64,000 bases of DNA from Bostrychus sinensis (Eukaryota; Chordata; Actinopteri; Gobiiformes; Eleotridae), in NCBI GenBank assembly GCA_020698575.1, contig CM036256.1:4085408-4149407 (forward strand), given 5' to 3'. The position numbers and the translations under genes are program-made. Below are positions 24,245 through 45,700 of the stretch, one piece after another. The notes beneath the pieces are model-generated. The model was given only the letters and a program-made list of their open reading frames with translations. It did not search any database and was not told where the DNA came from. Position 1 is the stretch's first letter, and the number at the start of each line of letters is the position of its first letter.

Positions 24245-25745
24245 CACCTTTAAACCAGGTCCAAACCAGGTCTAAACCAGGACTAAACCAGGTCTAAACC
24301 AGGTCTAAACCAGGACTAAACCAGGTCTAAACCAGGACTAAACCAGGTCTAAACCAGGTCCAAACCAGGTCTAAACCAGGTCCAAACCAGGTCTAAACCA
24401 GGTCCAAACCAGGTCTAAACCAGGTCTAAACCAGGTCTAAACCAGGACTAAACCAGGACTAAACCAGGTCTAAACCAGGTCTAAACCAGGACTAAACCAG
24501 GACTAAACCAGGTCTAAACCATGTCTAAACCAGGTCTAAACCAGGACTAAACCAGGACTAAACCAGGTCTAAACCAGGTCTAAACCAGGTCTAAACCAGG
24601 TCTAAACCAGGACTAAACCAGGTCTAAACCAGGTCCAAACCAGGTCTAAACCAGGTCCAAACCAGGTCTAAACCAGGTCCAAACCAGGTCTAAACCAGGT
24701 CTAAACCAGGTCTAAACCAGGACTAAACCAGGACTAAACCAGGTCTAAACCAGGTCTAAACCAGGTCTAAACCAGGACTAAACCAGGACTAAACCAGGTC
24801 TAAACCATGTCTAAACCAGGTCTAAACCAGGACTAAACCAGGACTAAACCAGGTCTAAACCAGGTCTAAACCAGGTCTAAACCAGGTCTAAACCAGGACT
24901 AAACCAGGTCTAAACCATGTCTAAACCAGGTCTAAACCAGGACTAAACCAGGACTAAACCAGGTCTAAACCAGGTCCAAACCAGGTCTAAACCAGGTCTA
25001 AACCAGGTCTAAACCAGAACTAAACCAGGTCTAAACCAGGTCCAAACCAGGCCTAAACCAGGTCTAAACCAGGTCTAAACTGTGCTTAAACCAGGACTAA
25101 ACTGGGCCTAAACCAGGATTAAACTAGACCTAAACTGGGCCTAAACCAGGACTTAACTGGGCCTAAACCAGGACTAAATTAGACCTAAACCAAAACTAAA
25201 CTGGGCCTAAACCAGGACTAAACTGTGCCTGAACCAGGATTAAACTAGACCTAAACTAGGCCTAAACCAGGACTAAACTGGGCCTAAACCAGGACTAAAT
25301 TAGACCTAAACCAGAACTAAACTGGGCCTAAACCAGGACTAAACTGGGCCTAAACCAGGACTAAACTGAGCCTAAACCAGGACTAAACTGGGCCTAAACC
25401 AGGACTAAACTGGGCCTAAACCAGGACTAAATTAGACCTAAACCAGAACTAAACTGGGCCTAAACCAGGACTAAACTAGACCTAAACCAGAACTAAACTA
25501 GACCTAAACCAGAACTAAACTGGGCCTAAACCAGGACTAAACTAGACCTAAACCAGGACTAAACTGTGCCTAAACCAGGACTAAACTAGACCTAAACCAG
25601 AACTAAACTAGACCTAAACCAGAACTAAACTGGGCCTAAACCAGGACTAAACTAGACCTAAACCAGGACTAAACTGTGCCTAAACCAGGACTAAACTAGA
25701 CCTAAACTAGACCTAAACCAGGAATAAACTATGCCAAAACAAAGA
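24245..25745. repeat. Main 11-bp minisatellite with higher-order structure
   Basis: The left part (24245-25080) uses aaaccaggtct, aaaccaggact and aaaccaggtcc in repeated blocks; the block around 24350-24460 recurs about 280 bp later. The right part (25085-25745) is mainly a 22-bp dimer, aaactgggcctaaaccagg plus act. About 135 units. Confidence 0.9.
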
Positions 25746-26334
25746 CTAAATCAGTCTGTAACTATTAATAGTTTTCACAGATTCTCCTGAGCTGCTCCAC
25801 CAGAAAGCGCCTGTGTACCACCAGTGGGACCTGTACCACAGTTTGAGAACCACTGGTCTAGTTGAATAAAGCCACAATAGTAATGACCAGAAACGACACA
25901 TTACAAACCGAGATGCTACTAACTTCAGACGGAGATAATAACCGGATAAACAGTATGTGCTTTCTTCTGTGCTTATAGCAAATACCCTGAACATTCAGCC
26001 AATCAGAGAGCCAGAGCAGCACATAAAACCCGCCCCATTTCAGATAAACACTTGTGATTGGTCGAGTATTTCTAGTTGTGTTGAATGTTTTTGTATATCC
26101 TCAGTCCAGTCTACTTTATTCTACAGCACCAGTAGTAAAGTAAACCAGTGAATGTTTTTAAAGATATAATAAGCAGGATATTCAAATGTTAAAGAGGGGC
26201 TATGCAACTTTTATTATGTTTCAGTTGTTGCAGGGTGAATAAAGCGCCCTGCAGCGCCCCCTGGTGTCTCTTGGTAAAAGTGTACATGTTGGTCGAGGAG
26301 GAGAAAAGCAGACTCAAACCAAGCCAGGGGCCTC

Positions 26335-26840
26335 ACTAAACTGGGCCTAAACCAGGAGTAAATCCAGGGCTAAAGTGGGCCGAGACCATGACAAAATCCG
26401 GGACTAAACGGTTTCTAAATGTTGGCTAAATTCAGGCCTAAACTGTGCCTAAACCAGGAGTAAATCCAGGATGAAATTGTGCCTAAACCAGGACTAAACT
26501 GGCCTAAACCAGAGGTAAATCCAAGACAAAACTGGGCCTAAACGAGGACTAAATCGAGGCCTAAACTGAGCCTGAACCCGGGCTAAATCCAGGCCTAAAC
26601 TGAGCCTGAACCAGGGCTAAATCCAGTCCTAAACTGAGCCTGAACCAGGACTAAATCCAGGATAAAATTGTGCCTAAACCAGGACTAAACTGGCCTAAAC
26701 CAGAGCTAAATCCAAGACAAAACTGGGCCTAAACGAGGACTAATTCGAGGCCTAAACTGAGCCTGAACCCGGGCTAAATCCAGTCCTAAACTGGGCCTAA
26801 ACCACGACTGAATTCAGGACTAAACTGGCACTGTAAAAAT
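26335..26840. repeat. Degenerate 11-bp minisatellite, distal part
   Basis: Units such as taaactgggcctaaaccagg and taaatccaggcctaaactg, more diverged than the central array and partly duplicated at about 26460-26640 and 26645-26820. Confidence 0.85.
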
Positions 26841-26859
26841 TATCCACACTCACAAGAAA

Positions 26860-27770
26860 AAGCTTGTAGTAAGCCTGTTAGGCCAGCAGGGGGCACTGCG
26901 CACCCTGTTTTTTTTTTTTTACCTTTTAGACTTTTCCAGCCAATCATAGCTATTTTTGCTCTTCCTTCTGTGAGCTGTGATTGGCTGAGAGCTCAAAAAT
27001 GTCCCACCTCCATATTCTATACAAAACCTTTTCTTTTTTTCCACGTTTAATGTTTAACTTCTTCTGAAAGTCCTGCATATTACAGCTTTAAGATTAGCAT
27101 GTTAGTGGTAGTTCCTATGGGTGACTGCACCTTTAAAGCTAAAAAAAAAACAAAAAACATCTATCTAGCTCTAAAGTGGCACTTCAAACTCAAGGCATGA
27201 ACCGTGTTGTAAACTTATACAGACAGACACTTCACCGAAAACTAAAAAACCTTCATCAAACCCCTTCACATTTTCTCTCTCTCGCTTATCCTTCCGCACA
27301 CATCCACTCACAGATATGAAACACACACAGTTCAAGTCAAAACACTCAGGAAAATAACAAAAAAACAAAACTGCAATGAGTCTTTTACACTGTGTCCAAT
27401 AGAAAATGCTGCATGTGGTGTTGGAGAGAGGTCTGTACAGCACGGCTCACGTTTGGCTTCTCCATCTCGTTTTCGTTCTTTTATTTTATTCGCGGTCCTG
27501 TTTTGAATTCAGTGCACAGCCAGGTCACATTTTTCTTGGCATTTTTGAACCTTTTAATAGAGAGAAGAAGAAGAAGAAGAAGAGGAGGAAGTAGAAGAAG
27601 AAGAAGAAGAAGAAGAGTCAGTTCCTCCAAAGGTAGTCTCCAGTTTTAAATCCATGTCTGGGCGATGGAGAGATGGAGATGCTACTTTGAGACATTGGCG
27701 GTGGTTGATCTTTCAGGCTGTGTCCACACTAATAAGACTGGCATTTGTGGTATTTTCATGTGCGTTTCAT
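26860..27770. other. Intergenic with (gaa)n tract
   Basis: Mostly unique. A purine-only (gaagaagag)n tract at 27560-27616 is the only notable feature. Confidence 0.5.
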
Positions 27771-27771
27771 A

Positions 27772-28313
27772 AAGGTCCCATATTCTGCTTTTTTCAGGCT
27801 TTTTGAAATAGTTTTGGACTCCTTTGCATTGGTATTTCAGGTTTTATAACTTAGAATAAAGTATGTAACGTCTTCTGTTGGGAGCTGTTACTGTGACTCC
27901 GCAGAGAACGCTTGGATTAGGTGTCTTTCGCCCCCTGCTGGCAACGGTGGGGACTGGACAGAGACAAAAATTAGCTATTTAGCACAGCTGTTAGCAACGT
28001 GATGCTAACAGATCGATTTCTGAGCTGACTGCTTTGTAGTGACGGAGGTTTGAGGCTGAAATGATCAGAATGAGTCCAGTGACGGTGTATGGGCTTTAGA
28101 AACGCGCAGGAGCACTTCCTGGTTTCATGTGTCTATGTAGAGCTGTGAGACCGAGCGTTTTCAGCTCTGGAGAAGGGCAGCGCCTCAACATACATACACA
28201 AACATGTGAATGAAACAAAATACAACTCTAGATCTATTTTTGAGGCACAAACAACATTGTAACATGGTAAAAGGCTAAAACAAAAGTCGATTTAGCAGAA
28301 TAGAGGACCTTTA
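27772..28313. mobile_element. Family A dispersed element, most complete copy
   Basis: The left end aaaggtcccatattctgct and right end agcagaatagaggaccttt are inverted copies, so this is a 540-bp terminal-inverted-repeat element without coding capacity. Opposite orientation to 21172 and 34150. Confidence 0.8.
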
Positions 28314-28599
28314 AAAACTATTTCATACAAATTTTGTGGCGACAGAAAGGCAAATTTGCATCTACAACTGCATTGTGGGAAATTTGGAGTGCACTTCTTT
28401 ATCATCACTAGACATTTAGACACCAACACAGTGTGGCGTAATCACTATGTCCTGCACTGTACTGTCTCCAAATTAACCATGTGCTAATTCTCTATAGACC
28501 TGGGCTAAAATGTGACATTTGATTGGCCCAACAACTTCTAACATGGCTGCATTTTTTGGTAATTTTTATATAATCATACTATGGGCTTTTGTACAGGGT

Positions 28600-28905
28600 T
28601 TCTGCAGGGTTCAACAAGGTAAATTTAGGAGTTTTTAGACTTTTAAAGACCACTGTTCAAGAAAATTAAGACCCATTTCATAAGCAGTGTACAAAGAATT
28701 TATGAAAAAGACAAAATTTGTGACAGTGAGTGTTGCAACACCTTTTGGTCTCAGTAAGAAAAGATTTGTGATAACTCGTATTTGTGACAGTAACCCTTAA
28801 GTGGGCATTTTAGAATAGTCTAGTAAACGCAGGTAGTTGCATCAAACACATATTTAAGACCCGTTTAAACAAATTTAAGACCAATTACTCACAGTTTTTA
28901 TGTCA
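28600..28905. repeat. Dispersed repeat, family D-like
   Basis: Text such as gtttctgcagggttc and tttaagacccatttaaac-like runs with repeated 'aagac' words resembles 2998-3360 and 44785-45205; diverged. Confidence 0.4.
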
Positions 28906-29503
28906 ATTTGGTGAACAGCAGGCAAATGCTTCATGTTGTTTATGAACAAACCTAGTGCAAATACTGTAGGACTCATTTTAACTTCAGATAGTGCGTAAGT
29001 GTTCTAACCCTTTTGTGCTTAAAAAGAAAGTGTGCTTCTTCTTCAGTGGTGCTCAGTTCGTACACTTTGGGCAGGATCAATGCAATAAAATGTTTTTGTT
29101 ACTTTTTTACAGTGTGGACATAGCCTGAGTGTCAACCAGATTGTAAAAAAACAGAAGTGTATGGCCAAGGAGGTGGTTCGTCGTCAGCGTGAACAAAAAT
29201 GGCAGATGCTGCATCCCTGTGTAATGGCTGTGAGTCGCTTTTTAACCCTTTCCAGCAAAATAAAAAAGTCTTATTTCACCGACCGTTGTAGTTTAATCCA
29301 TCCGTACCAAAAAAGAGGAGTTTCCCTGATGAGAACAGAAATCACAAAATGTCATATTGTCACAAAAAACAAGTGCTAATTCTTGCCGAGATAACCGGCC
29401 AGAGATTTCAAAGACAGAACATCTGAAGGGTTAGTAGTAGTAGTATTAGTAGTAGTAGTACAAATAGTTATTGCGACGTCTCCTGCAGCTGCTCGTGCGG
29501 TGA
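28906..29503. other. xkr4: Probable 3' UTR and flank of xkr4
   Basis: Lies just downstream of the xkr4 stop on the minus strand. A (tag)n tract occurs at 29436-29460. No sure polyadenylation signal was found. Confidence 0.4.
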
Positions 29504-38545
<9,042 letters not shown>

Positions 38546-38549
38546 TAGC

Positions 38550-38730
38550 CACGGGCTGCTAACGCGCTCTGCTAACGCGCTCTGCTAACGCTCTGCGCGC
38601 CGCGCGTCACCACCGCGCCGCCGCCGCCGCTGTCTCCTCCTCCCGCTTCAGGGCAGGACCCGCTCCGCCGCACGGCCGCCTTCTCATATCACTGAGCCGG
38701 ACCGTCCCGCGCGGAACGACCCCTTCACGA
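38550..38730 (-). promoter_or_regulatory. xkr4: CpG-rich promoter and 5' UTR of xkr4
   Basis: GC- and CpG-dense sequence with (CCG)n runs just upstream of the xkr4 ATG, continuous with the CpG-rich first exon. It includes a short tandem of about 16 bp (ctgctaacgcgctctg) at 38556-38590. This looks like a CpG-island promoter; no start site can be fixed. Confidence 0.55.
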
Positions 38731-38917
38731 GGCGGGCGGCCCGTCCCACAGCGAACTCTCCGCGCTGGCTCTGCTCTGTCCGGGCCTGCGCCGCTCCGCT
38801 CGGTCCTTCACTGAGAAAATGAACTCTGCAGCCTCCGCTTCCTCAATGACATCATCCCAGCTCTGCCCTCCGCCCGCTCCGCTCTGAGTTTCTCTGCTAC
38901 ATACTCCTCTGAGTCTG

Positions 38918-39165
38918 AGTCTGAGTCTCCTCTGAAACACAAACCCTCTCTGAGTCTGTTCCTGAAACAAACCCTCTCTGAGTCTGTTCCTGAAACAAAC
39001 CCTCTCTGAGTCTGTTCCTGAAACAAACCCTCTCTGAGTCTGTTCCTCTGAAACAAACCCTCTCTGAGTCTGTTCCTGAAACAAACCCTCTCTGAGTCTG
39101 TTCCTCTGAAACAAACCCTCTCTGAGACTGTTCCTGAAACAAACCCTCTCTGAGTCTGTTCCTCT
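38918..39165. repeat. 27/30-bp minisatellite upstream of xkr4
   Basis: About eight to nine copies of a unit containing ctctctgagtctgttcctg and aaacaaacc; some carry three extra bases (cctctgaaac). Lies between the xkr4 promoter and the rnf31 3' end. Confidence 0.9.
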
Positions 39166-39444
39166 GACTTGAACTGAAACTGGGAGCGGAGTTTCAGCAC
39201 CATGGACAGCGACATGGCTGCTGAGTGTTTTGTTGACATTGTGAGCGTGTTCTGGGTTTATTACAGTGTGTGTCGTATTTCCATGTGGCTGAAGTGTCAT
39301 AATTCTGTATTTGAATAATTACTTTTCATTTATAAACTATATTTTACACTATAAAGTAACCTAAGAGTATTTTTTATCTGAAACTGTCCTGTACAGCTGT
39401 CTCCTGTACAAAAGAGCAGCACACGTTTACATCATTGCACTTTG

Positions 39445-39639
39445 TTTATTAAAGTTCAAATAAAAATCAGTGTTTATATTCATTCTTTTAAACAAAAAAG
39501 GCATAAACACATGGCGTGAACACATGGTGAAGTCCATTATCCACAGGAGTTAACGCAGATACACCGGGGCTGTGAGTGAGTGATGAACAGAAAATCTAGT
39601 GGTAGCTTTTTAGGCAACAGTGAATCAGCACAATTTATT
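39445..39639 (-). terminator. rnf31: Candidate polyadenylation signals of rnf31
   Basis: Reverse-strand AATAAA hexamers occur at 39634-39639 (about 100 bases after the stop) and 39445-39450 (about 290 bases after). Either could end the transcript. Placement is inferred. Confidence 0.4.
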
Positions 39640-39741
39640 AAACATGATGGAATTCAATATAACTCATCCTATTCATAAATAATGTGTTCATAGAGATAGA
39701 CTCTTGTTGTAAATACAGGACACATGCCGACTGTGTTTTTT

Positions 39742-42700
39742 TCAGGCCTTCTTGCGCGGCACCTTGTCTCCCAGCGGCACTTCATCCATGAGTTTCTGTG
39801 GAGACAAAACAGAGCTTTAGGTTAAAGTAACATCTAATAACAACGTCACAAGAGAGTTTTAAAGACTCAACTCACTTCTATTCGGATTTATGTGTCAGTA
39901 AAAAGTACCACCTGAGCTTTTATTTAATATATTTCCTCACCTCTTTATATTTTTTAAAGACATTGTCTCTGCTGTCTGTGAGTGTCTGTTTAGTTTAGCT
40001 ACATTATATAAAGTAGACAGGGGAAGACTGGATTGTGCCGCTTATGGTCCTTCCTGTGGGTTTTGGACCAACAGGAAGGTGATCCCACGTAGCCTTTTCG
40101 GGCTGGGCCTGGGTGGGTCCTGTGGGGCCCCAGGTGACGTAGCGGATGTCGGCAGTGACGTCATCATAAGGTGCTTCTGAACCGTTCTAAGTCTGGCTCA
40201 TCACCTAGGAGCTGTTTCCCTTGGGAGACCGTACCAGGGGCCTTTAGCCTTCGACATCGTTGCTCATAGGGTCATATGATCACTCAAACCTCTCCAACAC
40301 AAAAAGGTGACGCATTAAGGAGGAAGGGCCCCGGGGAAGACCTAGGACACACTGGAGGGACTCTGGGAACGCCTCGGGATTAGCCCAGTAAAGCTCAAAA
40401 TCTGTCTGGGGGATCGTTGCTGAGATTTTACTGGCGACAACAAAAATGAGTTCACAATTTTGTAACTGTATTTGTGTTTGCATAGAAAAAAGGCTTTTAT
40501 CAAAAACCCTGATTAAAAATTGTTTACCAGCACACAAACCATTCATAATGGCTAAATTAGATCCAGATAAAATGTTCAAAGTGTTACTAAATGAAGAGCC
40601 ATAAAGGAACCGAGCCAAAAGAACCAAATCTTTGAAAAGAGACGGAGTGCCCATCACTAAAAGCACCAAATGACCAAAGCAGTTTCTAGTGATGTGAAAC
40701 CTTTTCCCTTATGATGGCGATAAACACGATTCTGAAGCAGAGAAAGATGGATAGTATGCATGGGAACACTTTGCATTGTAAGCACAGCAAAGCATTAAAC
40801 CAGCGTGAGTAAAATGTGATGTATTATTTTGGACATGTCTCTGCCACACCTGCAGCAGCCGGCTGTAGTAGGTGAAGCCGTCCTCTCCCTCGCGCCGGCT
40901 CTCGTCCACCTTGTACCGTTTGCAGGCCAGGAGCAGCTCGGTGGAGTTAAACAGAGGCGCTGGGTCCAGGGAGCTGCTGTTGATCAGGCTCACCAGGTAC
41001 TCGCGGTAGTGCTTCCTGCAAACACCGACAAAACAAGAGGCTGAGGGCAAAATAATGTACAGCTTTAAACTTCACTTCACTGACCAATCACCAAGCCCTC
41101 TACATCCGCTCTGCTCTCAGTCATTTATCCAACAAATCTGATTCCTCACAGACATTTTTACTTAGGAAGGAAAATGACATCAGACAAAAAGTTCAAAAGA
41201 GCAAAACAGAACTGCGCTCTGCTGGTCTCTTCACCTGTTTCCTTATGGCAGTAGTAAAGTATTTATTTGAAAGGTTCTCTTTTAATAATAATATAATAAT
41301 AACTTTATTTGTATAGCACTTTTCAAAAACACAGTTAGACAGCTTTACAGATCATAAAAACATTCAGAAAACATAAATCAAAATAAGATTCAAATCCAAG
41401 ATGAATAGATAAAAACATGAATAAAACCAATATAGAAACAATAAAGAATTAAAAGTTTAAATACAGGATTAAAATAATAAACATATTTTTTAGTTTAGAT
41501 TTAAAAGTGACCATAGAGTCAGCTCACCTGAGCTCCTCAGGCAGTGACCTGGGACATTCAGGGAGAGTAGGTTATAGATATTGGAGGGGGCAAGACCTTT
41601 CAGAGCCTAAAAATTAACAAATAAAATTATTAAATCTATTCTAAAATTAACTGGCAACCAGTGCAGAGAGGCTAAACCTGGCCTCATCTGAGATGGAAAA
41701 AACACTTTAACCAATAACAGCTCAGCAACCATTCCTACGTTAAAAAGTCCCAGTTCGTAGATGGTTCCCAGGCCATGGCACTGGCACAAAATGAATTTAA
41801 CTCTTACAAATCTTAAAGCTTAAATGGTCCACTAAATAAAAAGCGTTCTTACTCGCAGAGCCCGGCGTGTCCTGGCTGAGTCTGAGCTCCACAGGCCGAG
41901 TCTGACTGCTGCCCTCCTTCATCCTTCTGCTCGATCACTCCGCACAGACCTGAACAACAGAGGAATAATCATCAGCCTCTGTGAGCCCCAGCCTCCAAAG
42001 CCTCACTCTTTAGAAGCACAGGTCTCTAAACCATGTGTGTATAACTCTAGCGCCCCCATGTGGTGTTATCGGTCGTTCTCTACATCAGTGGTTCCCAACC
42101 TTTTTTGTCTTGTGTACCCCTTGGGCTTTTTGTCATACCATAAGCGCCCCTGCACTCATATGTGTTGTTAATTATTTTTATTAGTACAAAGGCATTCTAC
42201 TTAAGTGTAAATACAAATTCTCTTGCATTTTTTTATTTAATTTAAACTAAAATGCATGATAAAAATCCACCTGTCTTTGAGAACAATAATAATATAACAA
42301 TATAAACTCTAATTACATTTACTTATTTACTATATACTTTATATAAAAAAGATCTATGCCATGAAATACGCTATTAAACCTGAAAAATATTACACAAATA
42401 CACTGCTCTACATGTCCAGCAGAGCAAAGTCCTAAAGCTTATATGAACAGAGCAGCTAAATATCAACACACATATGCAGTCAAGTCACTTTCCATGTGCC
42501 ATGATGTATTCTAGTTTAATTTCTTTATGGTTTTATGAAGTTTAGACAGAAGAGCCAGCAGTGTCTCACCTGTCTGTGTCCCGGGAGGAGCCTCTGTGTT
42601 GAACGCCACACCGTTGTTCTGGAAATAAAAATGTATAGAGACAAAAGATGAGAGAGGAAAGGCTGATTTGGGTCAGAGATATCACCACAAGAACTTTATT

Positions 42701-45700
42701 CATTACAAACCACATTTCTCAGTTAAATATGAGAGATACATTGACTTGTGAGGGATAGTGTTACGACCACAGCGCACGCCTCTCAATGAACTTTTTTCAT
42801 TCCTGTAATATGTGTCAGAGCTGCAGAATAGCGCTGAATTATGGGGCTATTATTGCAGCAGAAAGCTGTGTGTGTGTAAATAGATTTGTCTGTAATAAGA
42901 TGTGAGCATATCAGGTTTGCTGTGTGCGTAAAATTATCTGTAAATGCCAAAGAAGCTAAAAGTTCTTATGGACAAAGCTCTAATTACAAACTTCTGCTTC
43001 AGTCCTGCCCATAGATGCACTGTAAATAAGAATTAGTTCTTAATGTTCTGCCTGGTAAAACAAAGGTTAAATGAAAAACCAAAATGAAATGAAACTGGAA
43101 AGTGAACAACGATAGCTGTGCTCATTGGTGCATGATGTCAAAAAAGTTTTTTACTTCCATTATTATTATTCCGAGTTGTGTGGCCCATAGAGCAGGCGCT
43201 TTTGTTTCGAGGACCATGTGATCGGCTCTGACCAATGGGCTGAAGGCGAGCTAGAGCGGTGACGTCACAAACAATAAAAGTTATTTTTTAGCTAAACTAA
43301 GGCTTTTTAACTGAGAAAGAATCCATGATATAAAAATAGATAATAAACTGTACAAAATCTTTTTCAGCTGTAGGTGCCCTGCAGCCAAACACTAGGCATT
43401 TCTTTTTACATTGCGCTCTATGGGAAAAATCCTTTCTGGGCCGCATGGGATTTTTTAAGAAGGGTCTGGCTACAGCCGATGGGGAAAGTGGAGCACCACT
43501 ACCTCCACTTCCGGAGGGGAATACTCAAGTTTCTAACCATAACCATAACCAACTTTATTCTATGAATATCATAAATTAATATACAGTTTGTAGTGTTTTA
43601 AAAAAGTTTTTGCATTTGGCACAGGAAGTGAGGTATTAGATGCAACCAATAGCATCGCTAGCTGAGTGGAGCTTCACTTTCTCCAGCGGCTGCATCAAGA
43701 CTCACTTGGATTTTTCTGCTGCAGTAGAAAAATCTGAGTGACCTGGATGGAGTTAAAAAGGACCCCATCCAGGTCTTATTGTACATCTGTGGTCCTGAAG
43801 TGTCAGATCTGAGTCTTCTGCCCTCAGTTTAGACCCACAAGCTGTGGACCGCCAACACACAAACCAGTGGTGGTAGTTGGTGGTTTGCTTTTGCTCTGCA
43901 GGCAGATTATGAACTGAAACAAAGATTTATTAAAATATATAAGAAGACAAACATTCACCAGAGCCGGCAAAAAAACATATATTTATTAGTTGTATGGTTT
44001 AGTCTTATATCACCTTATAGTGCGCCCATTAGTTGGCAGTCTCTACTTTGAAGCAAAAGGCTATCTTCTAACTCGCTGATACAATCTGCCTGAGCTTAGT
44101 TAGCAGTCTCTCCATGAGCTTGTGGCAAAATAAAAAATCTTTTGGAGAAAAAAGGCCATGTTTTATTACGTTATTTATTGCAGCTTCTCAATATTAATAA
44201 ATGTTCTTTTGCCAGCACTGGTGAATTTATATTATATTATTAGATTATATAAGCTTTTGCTCTCAGAAATACAGCACATACTTTCCCTGCACACAGAACA
44301 AGCCTCCTACTAACGCCATCTGCTGATGAACACATGCCACAGCCTGTAAGTCTAATCTCAAAGCAAAAGACACATAACAGGGTCTTGGTCTTGGCCCCTA
44401 AAAGTCGTGGTCTTAGATTATTGTGGGCTCAAATAGATCTTGTTCTCGATTAATAAGCTACTACTGATGTTAGTGAGTGTCCAAGCCTCTTGCTATTTGT
44501 GCTTGTAACATAATAATAATAATGATGATGATATATTGTTTTGTTGTTGGGGGCAAACCTGCAGCAGGGCCTGGAGTCTGGGGGGCTCCCAGTCCCTCAG
44601 GTAGAACAGACAGTCTCTGGGATGGTGAGCGTGTAACCCAGAGACGCTGCACTCGTCCACGGCACACGTCTGAGGAATCAGGAGGGAAATAAAGTCATTC
44701 CTCTGTATCATAATGTTTTTTCTTTTACACAGGCATTTAGGAAAGGAGAAAGAACACCACATGGAGGCGCTAGAGTTAGTGCAGGTATCAGCAAGTCTAA
44801 TTTAAGGCTTTTTGATGCCCTATTTAATGCTGTTTTAACATTTTAATGCCACATACATACAATCACGGCAGCTTAAATTGTCAAAATTTGTTTTCAAGTA
44901 TTGTAAAATACAGTTCATGATGCACCAATAATGCTGAAAGTCAAACATCTGGGTCTGGGTAATGTGGTCTCGCTGGAAGCAAACTCGTTCCACCTATCTA
45001 TCACTACTGTAGGCTATGAAGTTATTATTTATATATACATATTTATATTCACAGATAAATGTAATATTAACAGCAATTGTGCTTCAAAACTTTACAATTT
45101 CTAATGCCTGTTGGAATCAAAGTTAATGCTTTTTATTGCCATTTAAGGTCTTATTTTTCGCTAAATCAATTTAATGGCTTTTAATGCTTTTTAATGCCAC
45201 AGAGAAACCCTACTATAGGACCTCTGCTTGCTCATCGAACTGTTAAACTGAGACCAAATGAGTAAAAAAACCCTCTGCTGCTGTTGACATAAACATTGCA
45301 AAGTTACAGTAAAAACACAGCAGGTGATATTACACTGGACTCACGGTGTGGAAAGGGTTGTTGCAGCCGCTGCAGAACTGGTATCTGCACTGAGAGCAGC
45401 AGAAGTGCATACAGCCTCCTTTAGAGAGCGCGTACTGGAAGCGGCAGTTTGGACACGCTGCAGGACACAGGAGTGGACAGACGGGACACCATTAACATTA
45501 AAAACTGAGCTGAACTCGAGATAACAGCAGTGAGTAATGTACAAAGTGTAAAAAAGTGAACTGACTGATGCCGTTGTCCCTCAGATACCCCGCTAGCCCC
45601 TGTTTCTGATATTCAGGGTCGTTCTCTCGTTTCCAGGTTTGGTATTGTTCGCAGGTCAGGCCAGCGTGCTGCGACTCCCACTGAACACACAACACAAGCA

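Larger units (their letters stand above)
39742..42618 (-). other. rnf31: rnf31 exons: linear ubiquitin chain determining domain
   Basis: Exons 42570-42618, 41853-41949, 40850-41015 and 39742-39795 encode [29 protein letters not shown] joined to [13 protein letters not shown] and the C-terminus [17 protein letters not shown]. This domain positions the acceptor ubiquitin so that HOIP makes Met1-linked chains. Confidence 0.85.

Noticed and set aside
24245..25745. Interstitial telomere or satellite
   Set aside because: The aaacc word resembles a telomeric motif only by chance; the unit is 11 bp and no ttaggg run exists.
38725..39300. Frames of 81-191 residues upstream of xkr4
   Set aside because: Products of the 27/30-bp minisatellite (units divisible by three).
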